Translations under genes and position numbers: made by a program | Source: Deltaproteobacteria bacterium | Lineage (GTDB): Bacteria > Desulfobacterota > Desulfobacteria > Desulfobacterales > B30-G6 | Assembly (NCBI GenBank): GCA_022340465.1 | Contig: JAJDNW010000106.1 | Location: forward strand, 1 to 64,000 | Reading direction: 5' to 3' | DNA: 64,000 nucleotides | Shown here: positions 17,674 through 27,365 of the stretch, piece by piece | Position numbering within the stretch: position 1 is the stretch's first letter | Layout: every line of letters starts with the position of its first letter | The notes under the pieces: model-generated | Seen by the model: the letters and a program-made list of their open reading frames with translations, nothing else | Told to the model about the DNA's origin: nothing | The model's database searches: none

Positions 17674-18501
17674 ATGCCTAAACAAAACGCGTTTTTCCTG
17701 ATGGTCCTGGTGACCTTGATCTGGAGTGCCAACGGCCTGATGATCAAGCTGGTGGACTGGCCCCCCATTGCTATCTCCGGCCTGCGCTCCCTGTTCGCCG
17801 TAATAGCACTGTTGCCTTTCATGAGGAAACCCAGCCGCTGGTTGTCTTTCAGAACGCTGGCCGGCGGCGGTGGATTTGCCGGGGCGCTGGTCACCTTTGT
17901 CATCGCCACCAAACTCACCACAGCGGCCAATGCCATTTTCCTTCAACTCACAGCCCCCGTGTATGTGGCCCTCCTGTCGGGATGGATCCTGAAGGAGCGT
18001 ATCACCCTGCTGGACTGGCTCGTCACCGGTGCCATTCTCCTGGGAATGCTGCTTTTTTTCGGTGACCGTCTGACCATGGAGGGGTATTGGGGTAACCTAA
18101 GCGCCATCCTGAGCGCCGTGTGCTGGGCCATATTCGTCCTGATTTACCGCAGAGAAAAAGATGACGCGCCCCTTAAAATTCCCATCATAGGGCACATCAT
18201 CTGCGTCCTTACCGGGCTGCCTTTTGTGATGACCGCCGGGTGGTGGCCCTCATCGGGCGGCATCTGGATCATCCCCATGGGGACTGTGGGTGCCGGGCTG
18301 TCGTTCGTCCTCTACACCTGGGTGATAAAGCGCCTTGCGGCCATCGAGGCCGTCATCACCCAGACGATCGAACCAATTTTCAATCCTGTGTGGGTTTTTC
18401 TGGTGGTGGGGGAGCGGCCGGGTCCCTGGGCTCTCCTGGGTGGGGTAATCGTGCTTTTTTCCGTTACCCTGCACGCAATTCTACGCAAGGAGAAGCCCTG
18501 A
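17674..18501 (+). CDS. DMT-superfamily (EamA) transporter
   Basis: A 275-residue membrane protein with ten hydrophobic helices in two EamA repeats. The first repeat has VTLIWSANGLMIKLVDWPP and the second AVCWAIFVLIYRREKD, ending with GERPGPWALLGGVIVLFSVTL. EamA proteins usually export amino acids or other small metabolites. GAAAG and GG lie before the ATG. A weak CCCCG-GCGA-CGGGG hairpin follows about 60 bases after the stop. Substrate unknown. Confidence 0.85.
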   Translation: MPKQNAFFLMVLVTLIWSANGLMIKLVDWPPIAISGLRSLFAVIALLPFMRKPSRWLSFRTLAGGGGFAGALVTFVIATKLTTAANAIFLQLTAPVYVALLSGWILKERITLLDWLVTGAILLGMLLFFGDRLTMEGYWGNLSAILSAVCWAIFVLIYRREKDDAPLKIPIIGHIICVLTGLPFVMTAGWWPSSGGIWIIPMGTVGAGLSFVLYTWVIKRLAAIEAVITQTIEPIFNPVWVFLVVGERPGPWALLGGVIVLFSVTLHAILRKEKP

Positions 18502-18576
18502 ACCACTACGGCGCAAGATCCTAACCTGTTTTCAGCGCGGGATCTTCAATATATAGAAATACCCCGGCGACGGGGA

Positions 18577-19815
18577 TCAATTGCGGCTCAATTTGATCTT
18601 GCCGGAATCGAGCCCATAGCGGCTCAATACGTCGACCTCATATGGTTTGCCCAAAACGCTCTTCAGGTATTCGATCACCACAACGGACCGCAGTTCGTGC
18701 ACGTTGCACTGATCGATGCGGGATTCGTCTTCGAGCACACCGGCCGCCCATCTGGAAGAAACGGCATCGTCATCGGCATACCGTTTTTGCAGCGACTGAT
18801 AGTAGAGATGGTTGACACGTTTCAACTCCTCGACGTCTATCGCTTCAATTTGCGTCCAAGCATTGACCAGCGATGCGGAACCCGGAAAATTCGGATGCTC
18901 CACAATGGTTTTGTAGTCCTTGGCCCATCTTTGCATCCCATTGTAAATATGATGACTTTTCACCATATTGATATTTTTCCATCCGGCCTTGAGCCATTTG
19001 AAGACCGCACACCTCAACCGGGGCTTTCCCGGTTCGGACTCGTAGTACACGATGATGGACGAAGATTCATACATGTAGGAATCCACCCACCCCAGGCCGA
19101 ACTTGTTAATGCCTTTTTCACCGGAATAAAGATAATTCCAATCCTTGTCGTCACCCAGGACAATGCCCTTCTTGCCGACGTCGGAGCGGTCTTTCTGACG
19201 TGACAGCGACAAAAACACATTCCGCCCCTGATACTTGAAGAGAATCAACAAGCGGTCCAGATCATACTTGTAGTAGGCACCCGTATGAATATCGGGTGTA
19301 TTTTCAACAGTTTCTACGCCGCGGACCAAGATCGGATCCGTCAGGCCCGACAGGCGCTCCCAAAGATTTGCATAGCTCTCCTTCCCCTGGCTGACCGTCT
19401 TCCAGTAACCCAGGCGCATGGAAGAGGGTGTCAACAGATAGGCGGGTATGTCGGGGTTGTAGGAAATCTGCAGGAGATCCTCGAGGCTTTGGTTCAGGTC
19501 GACCTCGATATAGGCGGAGGGGGCTCCAAAGGAGTTGTCGGCAACGAAAATATCGTCAGGGCTTTTGTCAGATGCGACAAAATCCAGAACCGGCTTCACC
19601 GCCTGCATGTCTAAAGATTCTGCCTTGCCGGGTGTCACCAGATCGAGCAGGTGGTTGAGGCCTGGATTCACGTCCTCGGGAATAGTTTTTTCCCGATTTT
19701 CCTGCCCATGCAGATTCCGGTTTTCTTCGTCTCTCGCAAAGGCCGCACCCGATAGGGCGAGCAGCCCGACTAAAACCGACAGCGTTAAGGCAACAAATGG
19801 TTTCGCCTTCATCAT
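18577..19815 (-). CDS. exported protein of unknown function
   Basis: A 412-residue protein with a clear signal peptide (MMKAKPFVALTLSVLVGLLA followed by ALSGAAFA and a cleavage-like site). The mature part is rich in beta-type stretches, such as YIEVDLNQSLEDLLQISYNP, VFLSLSRQ and IIVYYESEPG, with two cysteines widely spaced and no repeats. It resembles periplasmic or outer-membrane-associated proteins, but I do not recognise a family. ATG 19815 is preferred because the signal peptide starts there. It is a single-gene unit divergent from the thiolase block. Confidence 0.6.
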   Translation of the reverse strand: MMKAKPFVALTLSVLVGLLALSGAAFARDEENRNLHGQENREKTIPEDVNPGLNHLLDLVTPGKAESLDMQAVKPVLDFVASDKSPDDIFVADNSFGAPSAYIEVDLNQSLEDLLQISYNPDIPAYLLTPSSMRLGYWKTVSQGKESYANLWERLSGLTDPILVRGVETVENTPDIHTGAYYKYDLDRLLILFKYQGRNVFLSLSRQKDRSDVGKKGIVLGDDKDWNYLYSGEKGINKFGLGWVDSYMYESSSIIVYYESEPGKPRLRCAVFKWLKAGWKNINMVKSHHIYNGMQRWAKDYKTIVEHPNFPGSASLVNAWTQIEAIDVEELKRVNHLYYQSLQKRYADDDAVSSRWAAGVLEDESRIDQCNVHELRSVVVIEYLKSVLGKPYEVDVLSRYGLDSGKIKLSRN

Positions 19816-20028
19816 CTCTATTTCCGTACGCTTGTGGCCTGTTCGGACCTTTTTTAGTGGTCCAAACAGATTGCACAAAGCTGTTTTTTTCTTTATTATT
19901 TACTGATTATCATAAAAAATCATCCATAAAAGACTCAGCCCCCTGGAGGCAGGAGGCTTATATCTATCCCATACTATAACGCTGAAATAGAGCTTATCAA
20001 GCAATATTTTTCGGCGACCCGCTTAGGG

Positions 20029-20058
20029 TTGACAATCTTCCACGCAATTCAATACTAT
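20029..20058 (+). promoter_or_regulatory. sigma-70-type promoter before the thiolase gene
   Basis: TTGACA (20029-20034) is a perfect -35 box. TACTAT (20053-20058) follows after an 18-base spacer as a 4-of-6 or better -10 box. It lies about 105 bases upstream of the thiolase start in the 350-base gap, which otherwise shows no gene. Confidence 0.5.
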
Positions 20059-20167
20059 GCCGTCAACTTATGGTACAGAATATCACTCCCAAAGTTGCAA
20101 CGCTGGGATCATGCAAACCTGAACTGCGCAGTCAAACCAGGAAAAATTATCTGCAAAGGAGAAAACC

Positions 20168-21418
20168 ATGAAAGATGTTGTCATTGTCTCGGCCTGCCGG
20201 ACGGCCATCGGCACTTTCGGCGGAACGCTAAAGGATATCCATGCTGCCACCCTGGCCAAAACGACCATGGCTGCCGCCATTGAAAGGGCCGGCATCGATC
20301 CAGCCACCATCGACGACGTACGCTACGGCTGTTGTATGGAGCCCGTCGACGCGCTCAACGTCACCCGCACAGCCGCTTTGCTGGCCGGTATCCCCGACGC
20401 GGTGCCCGCCGTTACCATCAACCGCGTGTGCATTTCCGGCATGGAAGCCGCCCTTTCGGGCATGGCCATGATTCAAGCCGGTATGGCCGACATCATCCTT
20501 GCCGGAGGCGTAGAACAGATGTCCGGCGTCCCCTATGTGGTACCGGCCGCTCGCTGGGGCTGTCGCCTGCAGGACAGGGAATTTGTGGACGCTCTCATCC
20601 GGGGTCTCCACTGCGGTTCGCACATCATCCCCCACCCTGAAGACGGGCCGGTGGACGCGGAAAAACCGCCGCTCAGCTTTTTCAAGGGCAAACCATACAT
20701 CATGGGGCACACGGCCGAATTTGTCGCCCAGCATCTGGGAATAACCAGGGAGGAAAGCGACGAAGTGGCCCTGCGGAGTCAGAACAATGTCGAAAGGGCC
20801 ACCAACGACGGTTCCTTCAAGGACGAAATTGTTCCCATCGAGGTCCCCAGACGCAAAAAGGACCCCATCGTCTTCGACAAGGACGAGCATTTCCGACCGG
20901 GGTTGACCATCGACCAGCTGCAGAAGCTGCCCCCGGCCTTTGTCCCCAAAACAGGCACCGTCACCGCTGGCAACGCCAGCGGCATCAATGACGGATCGGC
21001 GGCCATGGTGCTGATGTCCGCCGAAAAGGCCCGGGAATTGGGCCTCGAGCCCCTGGCAAAAATCGTCGCCACGGGCAGGGGCGGCTGCCATCCGTCCGTT
21101 ATGGGCCTCTCCCCTGTCCCGGCCGTACGTGATTTGATGAAACGCAGCGGCCTCAAAATAGATGATTTCGAACTCGTTGAAGTCAATGAAGCGTTTGCCG
21201 CCCAGTATATCGGTTGCGAGAGAGAGCTGGGGCTGAACCGCGAGATCACCAATATCAACGGATCAGGCATCGGATTGGGCCATCCCGTTGGCGCCACCGG
21301 CGCCCGCATTATGACCACGCTGATGTACGCCCTGCGAAAGAAGGGCAAAAGCCTCGGCCTGGCCACCCTGTGCGGCGGCGGCGGCGTTTCCATGGCCTGC
21401 GCCCTGGAAATCATGTGA
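20168..21418 (+). CDS. acetyl-CoA acetyltransferase (thiolase)
   Basis: A 416-residue biosynthetic/degradative thiolase joining or cleaving acyl-CoA units. Nucleophile Cys88 is in NRVCISGMEAAL, the acid/base His in GIGLGHPVGATGAR, and the second cysteine in LCGGGGVSMA. The start has AAAGGAG eight bases upstream and a promoter at 20029-20058. It opens the rightward block that continues with folate genes; whether it is in the same transcript is unclear (69-base gap). Likely role is acetoacetyl-CoA metabolism or a final beta-oxidation step. Confidence 0.92.
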   Translation: MKDVVIVSACRTAIGTFGGTLKDIHAATLAKTTMAAAIERAGIDPATIDDVRYGCCMEPVDALNVTRTAALLAGIPDAVPAVTINRVCISGMEAALSGMAMIQAGMADIILAGGVEQMSGVPYVVPAARWGCRLQDREFVDALIRGLHCGSHIIPHPEDGPVDAEKPPLSFFKGKPYIMGHTAEFVAQHLGITREESDEVALRSQNNVERATNDGSFKDEIVPIEVPRRKKDPIVFDKDEHFRPGLTIDQLQKLPPAFVPKTGTVTAGNASGINDGSAAMVLMSAEKARELGLEPLAKIVATGRGGCHPSVMGLSPVPAVRDLMKRSGLKIDDFELVEVNEAFAAQYIGCERELGLNREITNINGSGIGLGHPVGATGARIMTTLMYALRKKGKSLGLATLCGGGGVSMACALEIM

Positions 21419-21487
21419 CCCCATGGCAGCGCAGGCCCCTGAACGGACCTGCGTTGCCCTTCTGCACGGCCGGGAGATGTAAACATT

Positions 21488-23056
21488 ATGCTGCGTGTTT
21501 TTCAAAATGACCTCCTGGATCCCGAACGGTTCGTCGTCACCCTGGAACTGGTGCCCGGCCGGGAATCCACGGGCCGGTCCGTGGACGCCGTTATCGGCAT
21601 TGCCAAGGACGCGTTTGCAGACGGACGCATATCAGCGGTTTCCATTACCGACAATCCCGGCGGCAACCCCTCGTTAAGCCCGGACGCCATCGGCTACCGC
21701 ATCTTTTCGCTGGGTATGGATGTCATCGTCCATTTTACCTGCCGGGACATGAACCGCGTCGGTATGGAAAGCCGCGCGCTCCAGCTGGCCATGATGGGCA
21801 TGAAAAACATCCTGGCCCTCACCGGCGATTATTCCGGCAAGGGGTTCGGCGGCCAGGGAGCGCCGGTATTCGACCTGGATTCGGTCAATTTGCAGATCCT
21901 GTTCACGCTCATCAGCCAGCGCATGCAGAACGCCGGCGACCCCGACGGTTTTTTCACCGGTTGTGCGGTCTCTCCCTTCAAAAGCACGGAAGGCGAGTGC
22001 ATGGCCCAGTACGCCAAAATGAGTCGCAAGGTGGCGGCCGGGGCCCGCTTCATCATCACCCAGTTGGGATACGATGCCCGAAAATTTCAAGAACTGATCG
22101 GCGTCCAGCGTCACATGGATTTGGACGTCCCCACCCTGGGATCGGTTTACGTACTCTCCCCCGGCGCCGCCGCGGTCATGCATCAAGGGAAGGTGCCGGG
22201 TGCCGTGGTTTCCGACCGGCTGCTGCGAACCGTTCAGAATGAATGGCGGGACAGGAAGAACGGCAGACGGTTTTCCATCGAAAGGGCCGCCCGCCTGGCG
22301 GCCGTGCTCAGAGGTCTCGGATACCGGGGTATTCACATCGGAGGCATTCATAGCGACTTTTCGACCGTGGGCCTCATTTTAGACCGCATGGAGCAGATAA
22401 AAGACGACTGGCGTGAATTTCTCGCCGATTTCAAGCATCCACAAGCCGGCGGGTTCTATGCTTTCAGGGAAATACCGCCCCAGCCGGTGAAGACACCCGT
22501 TTTCGGAACGAAGGTCAGCCGGCCCTCAATTCCCGAACGTCTGCTTTACACCACGCTGAGGCGCAGCCACGCGCTCTTTTTCGACCGCCGATCCCGGCTG
22601 GCCCCTTTGTACCGCGCTGCCTGCCGGGCCATGGACGGCCATAGAGCGGGACGGCTCCTCGTGCATTTTTTCGAACACCCGCTAAAGCGCATGCTACTCG
22701 GCTGTTTGCAGTGCGGCGACTGCGCCATTCAGCACGTGGGGTTTCTGTGTCCCGAATCCGGGTGTCCCAAGCATACCCGCAACGGTGCCTGCGGCGGCAG
22801 TCTACAGGGCATGTGCGAAGTGCATCCGGACCGCCAGTGCATCTGGTTCCGTGCCCACAACCGCCTGGCGCCACATAAAAAAACCGAAGAACTGTGCACA
22901 AGCTGCGTGCCGCCGCGCATGTGGGAATTGAATAACACCTCATCCTGGCTGAATTTTCATCTGGACCGTGATCACCAGAACAACGGTAGGGAAATCGCCG
23001 ATTTCTGCCGTCAAACAGTCTGCCGGCTCGTGCCGGCCGGCAAAGGGGACAGCTGA
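21488..23056 (+). CDS. methylenetetrahydrofolate reductase fused to its cysteine-rich C-terminal domain
   Basis: A 522-residue protein. Residues about 10-310 form the MetF barrel (FVVTLELVPGR, VSITDNPGGN, NILALTGDYSG, LGYDARKFQELIGVQ). Residues about 390-510 form the MTHFR_C domain, with zinc/Fe-S-type cysteines in CLQCGDCAIQHVGFLCPESG, CPKH, ACGG and CTSCVPPRMW. In acetogens these two parts are often separate polypeptides (MetF and MetV). It would reduce methylene-THF to methyl-THF, or run in reverse in the oxidative one-carbon route. Downstream glycine-cleavage genes provide methylene-THF. Confidence 0.87.
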   Translation: MLRVFQNDLLDPERFVVTLELVPGRESTGRSVDAVIGIAKDAFADGRISAVSITDNPGGNPSLSPDAIGYRIFSLGMDVIVHFTCRDMNRVGMESRALQLAMMGMKNILALTGDYSGKGFGGQGAPVFDLDSVNLQILFTLISQRMQNAGDPDGFFTGCAVSPFKSTEGECMAQYAKMSRKVAAGARFIITQLGYDARKFQELIGVQRHMDLDVPTLGSVYVLSPGAAAVMHQGKVPGAVVSDRLLRTVQNEWRDRKNGRRFSIERAARLAAVLRGLGYRGIHIGGIHSDFSTVGLILDRMEQIKDDWREFLADFKHPQAGGFYAFREIPPQPVKTPVFGTKVSRPSIPERLLYTTLRRSHALFFDRRSRLAPLYRAACRAMDGHRAGRLLVHFFEHPLKRMLLGCLQCGDCAIQHVGFLCPESGCPKHTRNGACGGSLQGMCEVHPDRQCIWFRAHNRLAPHKKTEELCTSCVPPRMWELNNTSSWLNFHLDRDHQNNGREIADFCRQTVCRLVPAGKGDS

Positions 23057-23057
23057 A

Positions 23058-23978
23058 ATGGATCGTGCCGACTTCGGTTTTCGCGAACTTGAAATTTTCT
23101 GCAAGGTAGTCGAGCTGGAAAGTTTTTCCAGGGCAGCCGCGGCGGTCTTCCTTGCCCAGGCCTCTGTAAGCGAAAGGGTTGCCTCCCTGGAAAAAAAAGT
23201 GGGAACCCGGTTGTTGGACCGGTTGGGCAGGAAGGTAATTCCCACAAGCGCCGGTGAAATTCTCCACAAGCATGCCACCCTGATCCTGGAAATGAAAAAA
23301 AATGCCCAACAGGAGCTGGAAAGTTTTCTCGGTTTGGAAAAAGGAGAGGTTTCCATGGGCGGCAGTACGATCCCCGGCGAATACATCCTTCCCGACGTGA
23401 TAAGTCGATTTAAAAAGAAATATCCGCATATCACCGTCAATCTCTCCATTGCCGGCAGCGGCGATATCGAGCAGCGGGTGCTGGGCGGCGGACTCGAGTT
23501 GGGCGTGATTGGATGGAAGAGTTCCCATCCGAACCTGCTGGTCCGGAATCTGTGGTCTGACGAACTTGTACTGGCCGTGCCCGCATATCACCCATGGGCC
23601 GGACGCACGGCCGTGCCCTTGCAGGAGCTGACCAAAGCGCCCTTTATCATGAGGCAGGCGGGATCCGGCACGCTGAAAATCGTGCAGGATCACCTGGCTG
23701 CCACCGGCAAGGATGCCGGCAAACTGAATATCGTCGCCCGGGTCGGCTCGTCCACGGCTGTCAAGGAAGGTATTAAATCCGGCCTGGGTCTTTCCATCCT
23801 GTCGTCGAGGGCCATCAAAATGGAAATGGAAGCAGGCGTCCTCAAAGCGCTGAAGATCGAAGGGCGTTCCATGCTGCGCGGTTTCTACCTGATCCGCAAC
23901 CGACTGCGGATGGCCTCACCCGCATGCCGGGCCATGGCCGATTTTCTGAGATCCAGTGCGGAAGAAGAAAAAAGTTGA
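23058..23978 (+). CDS. LysR-family regulator
   Basis: A 306-residue LysR regulator. The N-terminal winged helix is FGFRELEIFCKVVELESFSR followed by AAAAVFLAQASVSERVASLE, and the effector domain starts near residue 90 (VSMGGSTIPGEYILPDVISR). The effector domain looks like the CysB/CbbR-type selenium-metabolism/DNA-binding LysR group common in Desulfobacterota. ATG 23058 begins right after the reductase stop, so the genes are coupled. It may control the reductase or the glycine-cleavage genes. The inducer is unknown. Confidence 0.87.
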   Translation: MDRADFGFRELEIFCKVVELESFSRAAAAVFLAQASVSERVASLEKKVGTRLLDRLGRKVIPTSAGEILHKHATLILEMKKNAQQELESFLGLEKGEVSMGGSTIPGEYILPDVISRFKKKYPHITVNLSIAGSGDIEQRVLGGGLELGVIGWKSSHPNLLVRNLWSDELVLAVPAYHPWAGRTAVPLQELTKAPFIMRQAGSGTLKIVQDHLAATGKDAGKLNIVARVGSSTAVKEGIKSGLGLSILSSRAIKMEMEAGVLKALKIEGRSMLRGFYLIRNRLRMASPACRAMADFLRSSAEEEKS

Positions 23979-24119
23979 TTTATCATATAACTTATTGGTT
24001 TTATATTGATCGATTGTATAAATTATGATAATTTTCTTGACATAATCATCAATTCTTAATAATTGCTCTTAACGTATGCGCCATCATGGAAACCGCAAGG
24101 TTCCCTTTAACCGATCCCC

Positions 24120-24578
24120 ATGCCGGAACAAGCCGTGAAGATCGACGAAACCATCATCGATATCATCAAACACCTGCGTGACGGCCGCAAATCATTGAAA
24201 AAAATCGCCGACGATCTAAACCTGGCTGAAAACACCGTGCGCTCCCGGGTCAATCAGCTTAAAAGCGAAGGCATCCTGGAAATTGCAGGCGTTATCGACC
24301 CGGAAGCCCTTCCCGGTCACAGGGTGGTGATGGTGGGCGTCAAACTGTCCACCATGAGCCTGGTAAAAAAGGGAGAGGAGTTCAGTAGACTGAAAGGCGT
24401 CGTCTCCGTGAGCGTGGTCACGGGCCGCTTCGACCTCATTCTTATGGTGCTATTGAAGGAAGGCTTCGGCCTGCTGGAATTTTACACTGAAGAGGTCGCG
24501 CGCCTTACGGATGTCCAATCCGTGGAAACATTCGTGGTTTACAAGAGCTACAACTTGCGCGTACCTTACATATTATAG
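24120..24578 (+). CDS. Lrp/AsnC-family regulator
   Basis: A 152-residue Lrp-type regulator: helix-turn-helix (SLKKIADDLNLAENTVRSRV, then NQLKSEGILEIAG) followed by an amino-acid-binding RAM domain (VVMVGVKLS to SVETFVVYKSY). It sits 35 bases before the GcvT-SHMT fusion gene and is likely in the same transcript. A glycine- or leucine-responsive control of the glycine cleavage genes is the natural inference. An AT-rich 140-base leader (23979-24119) contains TTGACA at 24037-24042, but a good -10 box is not obvious. Confidence 0.87.
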   Translation: MPEQAVKIDETIIDIIKHLRDGRKSLKKIADDLNLAENTVRSRVNQLKSEGILEIAGVIDPEALPGHRVVMVGVKLSTMSLVKKGEEFSRLKGVVSVSVVTGRFDLILMVLLKEGFGLLEFYTEEVARLTDVQSVETFVVYKSYNLRVPYIL

Positions 24579-24613
24579 AAACCAGGAATCAATTAAACTA
24601 GGGAGCCGTCTTC

Positions 24614-27265
24614 ATGGAATCAATTCCCAGAACCATTTTTTATGACCGCCACGTAGCGCTAGGGGCTAAAATTGTCGAGTTCGGCGGGTGGGAGATGCCG
24701 GTTCAGTACCCGTCCGGCATCGTCCAGGAACACCTTGCCACACGCAAGAGGGCCGGCCTTTTCGACGTCTCGCACATGGGGCGCCTGATCGTCCGCGGAA
24801 AGAACAAGCTGCCATTTTTGCAGCACGTGCTGTCCAACAACGCCGAAGCCCTGGATGTCGGCGAAAGCCAGTACACCCTCATCCCCAATGAAAGGGGCGG
24901 TGCTCTCGACGACGCCTATCTCTATCGGTTCGCGGAGGAGGAGTACCTTTTGGTGGTCAACGCCGCCAACCGCCAAAAGGACTGGGAACACCTGCAGGAT
25001 CATGTTTCGAAAATGGGGGGCGTGGAGATGATCGACCGCACATTCGAAACGGCCATGCTCAGCCTGCAGGGACCGCTTTCAAAGGATATCCTGTTGGCCC
25101 TGATCGATGGGGGATCCCTGCCGGACCCTTTGAGGAACAGGCTGGGCAGGGTCACCCTGGGCGGAAGCGAGGTCCTCGTGGCTCGTACGGGATACACCGG
25201 GGAGCCCATCTGCTTCGAACTCTTCGTGGAGAATGCGGACGCGTTAAATCTGTGGGATGCTTTAGTCAAAAAAGGCAGCGTGCCGGTTGGCCTGGGGGCC
25301 AGGGACACGCTGAGGCTCGAGGCGGCCCTGCCATTGTACGGCCACGAGCTGGGCGAGGACCCGGAAAACCATGAAATTCCGGTATTCGCCATGCCCCTGT
25401 CACGGTTTGCGGTCAGTTTTTCACCTCTCAAGGGAGATTTTGTGGGCCGTGCCGCCCTCGAAAAACAGTTTGCCGCCTTGAAAAAAATCTTCAACCACGA
25501 CTTTTCAGCCATCCGTGACCTCCCCCGGCGGATCATGCCTGTGGCGCTCAAAGGCAAGGGGGTCGCCCGCGCCGGTTACAAAATATTCCACAAGAACAAA
25601 CACGCCGGCTACATTACCAGCGGCACCATGGTGCCCTACTGGCACTCCCGGGGGGAAGGGATCGCCTCTTCGCTCACGGAATCCCACAGCCTCAGAGGCA
25701 TCTGCCTGGCGCTCCTGGACAGCGACATCGGTGAAGGCGATACGCTCGAAATCGAAATGAGGGGCCGGCGTATACCGGCCCTGGTCGTTCCCTACCACAT
25801 GCGGAGCGAAGCGCCTCCGTATGCCCGGGCCATACCCTGGAACAAGCTGCGCGGAGAAAAAAAAAACCCCGATGAAGAAAAAACCGTCGCCAAGGCCCGC
25901 AACCTCTTGACCCGGGCCATCCGGAATACATCCTGGCGGCAAAAAGAGTGCATCAACCTCATTCCGTCGGAGCAGACCCAGTCCAGTGTTGTGAGGCTGC
26001 TCTCCATCATGGACCCGTGCGGGCGGTATGCCGAGCACAAACAGGTTACCGCCTTCAACGAAGCCGAGGTCTTCTACTATCAGGCCACCGATTTTATCGA
26101 AAACGTGGAAAAACTTCTGGAGGAAGAGCTCCGCAGCTATTTGGAGTGCCCGCAGGTCGAAACCCGGCTCATCTCCGGCCAAATGGCCAATGCCGCTGTC
26201 TTCAGCGCCCTGGTTGACTACCTCAACCGCGCCGACAGAAAGAGGGAGCAGCGGCGCATCCGCAAAGTGATGAACAACCACATCATCCGCGGCGGTCACC
26301 TCAGTGCCCAACCCATGGGAGCCCTGCGTGACTTTGTGACCCGGGACCCGAAAACCGAAAAGCCGGCCGTGGTCAACTTCCCGGTGTTGGCGGAAAACCC
26401 CTATAAAATAGATGTGGATGCGTGCGAAGCCCTGCTGGAAACCCATCGGCCCGAGCTGATCATTTTCGGAAAAAGCATGACGCTCTACCGCGAACCCGTG
26501 GCGGAGATCCGTGCCATGGTCGATGAACTCGGTCTTAACTGTACTATTATGTACGACATGGCCCACGTGCTGGGTCTCATCGGCCCCCACTTCCAAAGGC
26601 CCTTTGCAGAAGGAGCCGACCTGGTGACCGGCTCGACCCACAAAACCTTTTTCGGTACCCAGCGGGGCATTGTCGGGGCGCGCTTCGATGACGGCGACCC
26701 TGCATATGAATTGTGGCTGGCCCTGAGGCGCCGGGCTTTCCCCGGCAGCGTCAGCAACCATCACCTGGGAACCCTGCTGGGACTGCTCATGGCCACTTAC
26801 GAATTGAACTATTTCAAGGACGAATACCAGGAAAATATCATTCGCAATGCCAAGACGTTCGCGGCGGCGCTGGCCTCCTGCGGCCTCGATGTCGCCGGGG
26901 AGCCAGGCATCTCTTTCACACAGACCCACCAGGTCATCCTAAATGTCGGCTACGCCAAAGGCCCGGAGATAGCGGATCGCCTGGAAGCAAACAACATCAT
27001 CGTCAACTATCAGGCCGCACCGCAAGAGGAGGGGTTTACCGCATCGGGATCACTCAGGATGGGTGTTCAGGAAATGACCCGTTTCGGCATGCGGCCCGCC
27101 CATTTCGAAGAACTTGCCGGGTTGCTGGCAGAAGTCATCCGCCACGGCCGGACCGTCAAAGAGGAGGTCGCCGCCTTTAGAAAACGGTTTGCAACCATGC
27201 AATACTGCTTTTCCGAGGCCGAATTCGAAGGTGAAATCCAGAAATTGCATACACTCTTGCGCTAA
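24614..27265 (+). CDS. GcvT-SHMT fusion: aminomethyltransferase joined to a serine-hydroxymethyltransferase-like domain
   Basis: An 883-residue single frame. Residues 1-400 are glycine cleavage T protein (KIVEFGGWEMPVQYPSGIVQ, DVSHMGR, LSLQGPLS, GARDTLRLEAALPLYGHEL and the C-terminal barrel GYITSGTMVPYW). Residues about 430-883 are an SHMT-like PLP enzyme with INLIPSEQTQSS, RYAEHKQ, YYQATDF and Schiff-base Lys677 in TGSTHKTFFGTQRG. The fusion would pass methylene-THF made from glycine straight to a serine-forming site. The SHMT half is divergent: canonical YYGG is YYQA with a longer preceding loop, so activity with another aldehyde is possible. No frameshift or internal stop is present. Confidence 0.88.
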   Translation: MESIPRTIFYDRHVALGAKIVEFGGWEMPVQYPSGIVQEHLATRKRAGLFDVSHMGRLIVRGKNKLPFLQHVLSNNAEALDVGESQYTLIPNERGGALDDAYLYRFAEEEYLLVVNAANRQKDWEHLQDHVSKMGGVEMIDRTFETAMLSLQGPLSKDILLALIDGGSLPDPLRNRLGRVTLGGSEVLVARTGYTGEPICFELFVENADALNLWDALVKKGSVPVGLGARDTLRLEAALPLYGHELGEDPENHEIPVFAMPLSRFAVSFSPLKGDFVGRAALEKQFAALKKIFNHDFSAIRDLPRRIMPVALKGKGVARAGYKIFHKNKHAGYITSGTMVPYWHSRGEGIASSLTESHSLRGICLALLDSDIGEGDTLEIEMRGRRIPALVVPYHMRSEAPPYARAIPWNKLRGEKKNPDEEKTVAKARNLLTRAIRNTSWRQKECINLIPSEQTQSSVVRLLSIMDPCGRYAEHKQVTAFNEAEVFYYQATDFIENVEKLLEEELRSYLECPQVETRLISGQMANAAVFSALVDYLNRADRKREQRRIRKVMNNHIIRGGHLSAQPMGALRDFVTRDPKTEKPAVVNFPVLAENPYKIDVDACEALLETHRPELIIFGKSMTLYREPVAEIRAMVDELGLNCTIMYDMAHVLGLIGPHFQRPFAEGADLVTGSTHKTFFGTQRGIVGARFDDGDPAYELWLALRRRAFPGSVSNHHLGTLLGLLMATYELNYFKDEYQENIIRNAKTFAAALASCGLDVAGEPGISFTQTHQVILNVGYAKGPEIADRLEANNIIVNYQAAPQEEGFTASGSLRMGVQEMTRFGMRPAHFEELAGLLAEVIRHGRTVKEEVAAFRKRFATMQYCFSEAEFEGEIQKLHTLLR

Positions 27266-27365
27266 TCTCAAACGGCTCTTACGGACCGGCAACGGCACCG
27301 ACAATCTGTGTATCGAGCTAAAACATAAAATGTAACACCTGAAAGAAATTAACAGGAGGAACTAC

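Noticed and set aside
23979-24613. Glycine riboswitch controlling the gcv genes
   Set aside because: The gaps are short (141 and 35 bases) and I cannot find the paired glycine aptamer core; a linked Lrp regulator is a better candidate.
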